DNA of 64,000 bases from Trichoplusia ni (lineage: Eukaryota > Arthropoda > Insecta > Lepidoptera > Noctuidae), in NCBI RefSeq assembly GCF_003590095.1, contig NC_039493.1, forward strand, positions 5,518,001 through 5,582,000, written 5' to 3'. Made by a program: the position numbers and the translations under genes. Below are positions 62,675 through 64,000 of this stretch, in pieces. The notes beneath the pieces were generated by a model, which searched no databases, was not told the origin of the DNA, and was given only the letters and a program-made list of their open reading frames with translations. How positions within the stretch are numbered: position 1 is the stretch's first letter; each line of letters starts with the position of its first letter.

Positions 62675-63507
62675 GTAGGCACGGTAAGGTTATATAATGT
62701 AATCAAGATGTATGTATGTGCTGGTTCGTCTTTCTGTACATCTATTCTGTGCTTTCGTACTGTTTGCACAATGGTTGACCCAAACTTCGAAAGCAAAGGG
62801 TTGAAATAGATTTGCCTGAATAACGATGACTAGTTCTGGTCATTGTACTTATTGCACTCAATACGCCTTATGACGCGTTTACAGCTGAAATAAATATCGC
62901 ACTTATAAAACCTAATAAATTATAAAAGCTCCGTAATTAATTGTGCCTGACTGCAGTGTAAATAAATAGAAAGATAACAATAAATACTTTTTGAAGATTG
63001 AGAATTGTTATTCATTAAAAAAAAGAGCTTGGTTTAAAAATCAGGTAAGAATTGAAAATCACTTTACCAACGTAAACTGCCGTCATGTGTTTCAAGGTCT
63101 TATGTCATTTCAAGCGATGAACTTAAGAACGATATTGAGATAGCGGCACTTAAAACTATCCAACTGAACCCAAATTTAAACATAAAGTTAACGGAGAATT
63201 TCCCAAACATTAATTCGTGTGTGGAAAACCAAAGTTAAGTGATGGTATTTATTATCGTTCGCTTCGTAACGGGGGAACTTAACCACGCGTATTAATGGAA
63301 TTGATTTCAACTGGTCCTGTTTATTTTGTTACTGTAAAGTTACTTTGGCTAGGCCTACAATAGGGATGACATTTGGGTATAAAAAGAAAAAATCTCATTA
63401 GTCCCTCAGTTAGATAATTGAAAAGTATAAGACACATATTTTTTCCTTTTTCAGAAAAACTAGAATTGACAAAGATTAACTGCTTTAAAGTTTAGAAGAG
63501 GGGGCTT

Positions 63508-63552
63508 GTGACGTAACGATAGAGTAAAATTTATACTCAATCGTGACATCAC
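63508..63552. repeat. Imperfect palindrome around GTGACGT
   Basis: GTGACGTAACGATAGAGTA faces TACTCAATCGTGACATCAC across a short AT centre, with three mismatches. It may be the remnant of a small inverted-repeat element. Confidence 0.55.
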
Positions 63553-63749
63553 GCGTAAGTTTCATTCGCTATAATTTGGTCAATTTATGTTTGCGGGAAA
63601 TTAAAAAAATACGTATCCATTATTATACAAAAAACTACAAGACGGACATTGCAAAAAAAAATTGTCATCATCCCTATTGAAAGATTATATGATTTTAAGT
63701 TAGTTTTATGTCGTAACCTTGAAGTTCTATGAATATATATATATATAAT

Positions 63750-63987
63750 ATCCTGGGACAACTCACACACGATTATCTGATCCCAGGCTAAGCAGAGCTT
63801 GTGTTATGGTAACCAGACAACTGATAAACTTACTATATATTTCTAAAAACATACATATTATAGATAAATGACACCCAGACACCAGAACAAATGATCATGC
63901 TCATCACACAACATTTGTCCTGGGCGGGAATCGAACCCGACCTCCGGTGTAGCAGTCAGGGTGACTAGCCACTAGACCGGACCGGTG
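63750..63987 (-). mobile_element. tRNA-derived SINE, minus strand
   Basis: Reverse complement reads through the same head, box A (GGTCTAGTGGCTAGT), box B (GGTTCGATTCCC), body and GTGTGAGTTGTCCCAGGAT end as the copy at 22006. Instead of poly-A the tail is an (AT)n run at 63732-63748. Differences from the other copy are few. Confidence 0.92.
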
Positions 63988-64000
63988 CAGACAGAGTGAC

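Larger units (their letters stand above)
62675..64000 (+). other. Start of the intron after receptor exon I
   Basis: Intron running off the window edge. Holds an imperfect palindrome at 63508-63552 and a reverse-oriented tRNA-derived SINE at 63750-63987. No exon for the receptor tail is evident. Confidence 0.65.

Overview
This window looks like AT-rich insect nuclear DNA, most likely from a moth (Lepidoptera, perhaps a noctuid). The reasons are short, GC-richer exons with GT/AG borders inside long AT-rich introns, and several dispersed repeat types that I recognise as typical of lepidopteran genomes. The species cannot be named from the sequence alone.

One host protein gene dominates. Nine exons on the + strand (18062-62674) join in frame and encode 683 residues of a class C G-protein-coupled receptor of the GPR158/GPR179 type, the family of the Drosophila orphan receptor CG31760. 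The readable part holds a glycosylated ectodomain with a Cache fold, a cysteine-rich EGF-like region and all seven membrane segments. The exon(s) with the start codon and signal peptide, and the cytoplasmic tail after TM7, are not seen. The first 18 kb holds only repeats and unassigned sequence; whether it is 5' intron or intergenic cannot be decided.

The introns hold nearly everything else. A tRNA-Ala(AGC) gene lies in the 17-kb third intron at 38362-38434. The fifth intron carries a 3.5-kb PIF/Harbinger DNA transposon (50873-54370) with 24-bp perfect terminal inverted repeats and a TAA target duplication. Its Myb/SANT-like gene (+ strand, four exons) reads intact, but its DDE transposase (- strand, two exons) is broken by a one-base shift in a T run. 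The transposon sits inside an older tRNA-derived SINE, and another copy of that SINE sits inside the transposon's first intron, which dates three insertions relative to each other.

Other contents are two copies of a second tRNA-derived SINE (22.0 kb and 63.8 kb), four other dispersed repeat families, two small elements with internal inverted repeats (62.3 kb with a relative at 7.9 kb; 21.7 kb), and several hairpins. Two hairpins are perfect over 24-26 bp with 4-5-base loops (25.2 kb and 40.3 kb). I found no CRISPR array, bacterial-style operon, viral insertion or second host protein gene. The items most worth following up are the receptor, the nested transposon with its frameshifted transposase, and the hairpins.
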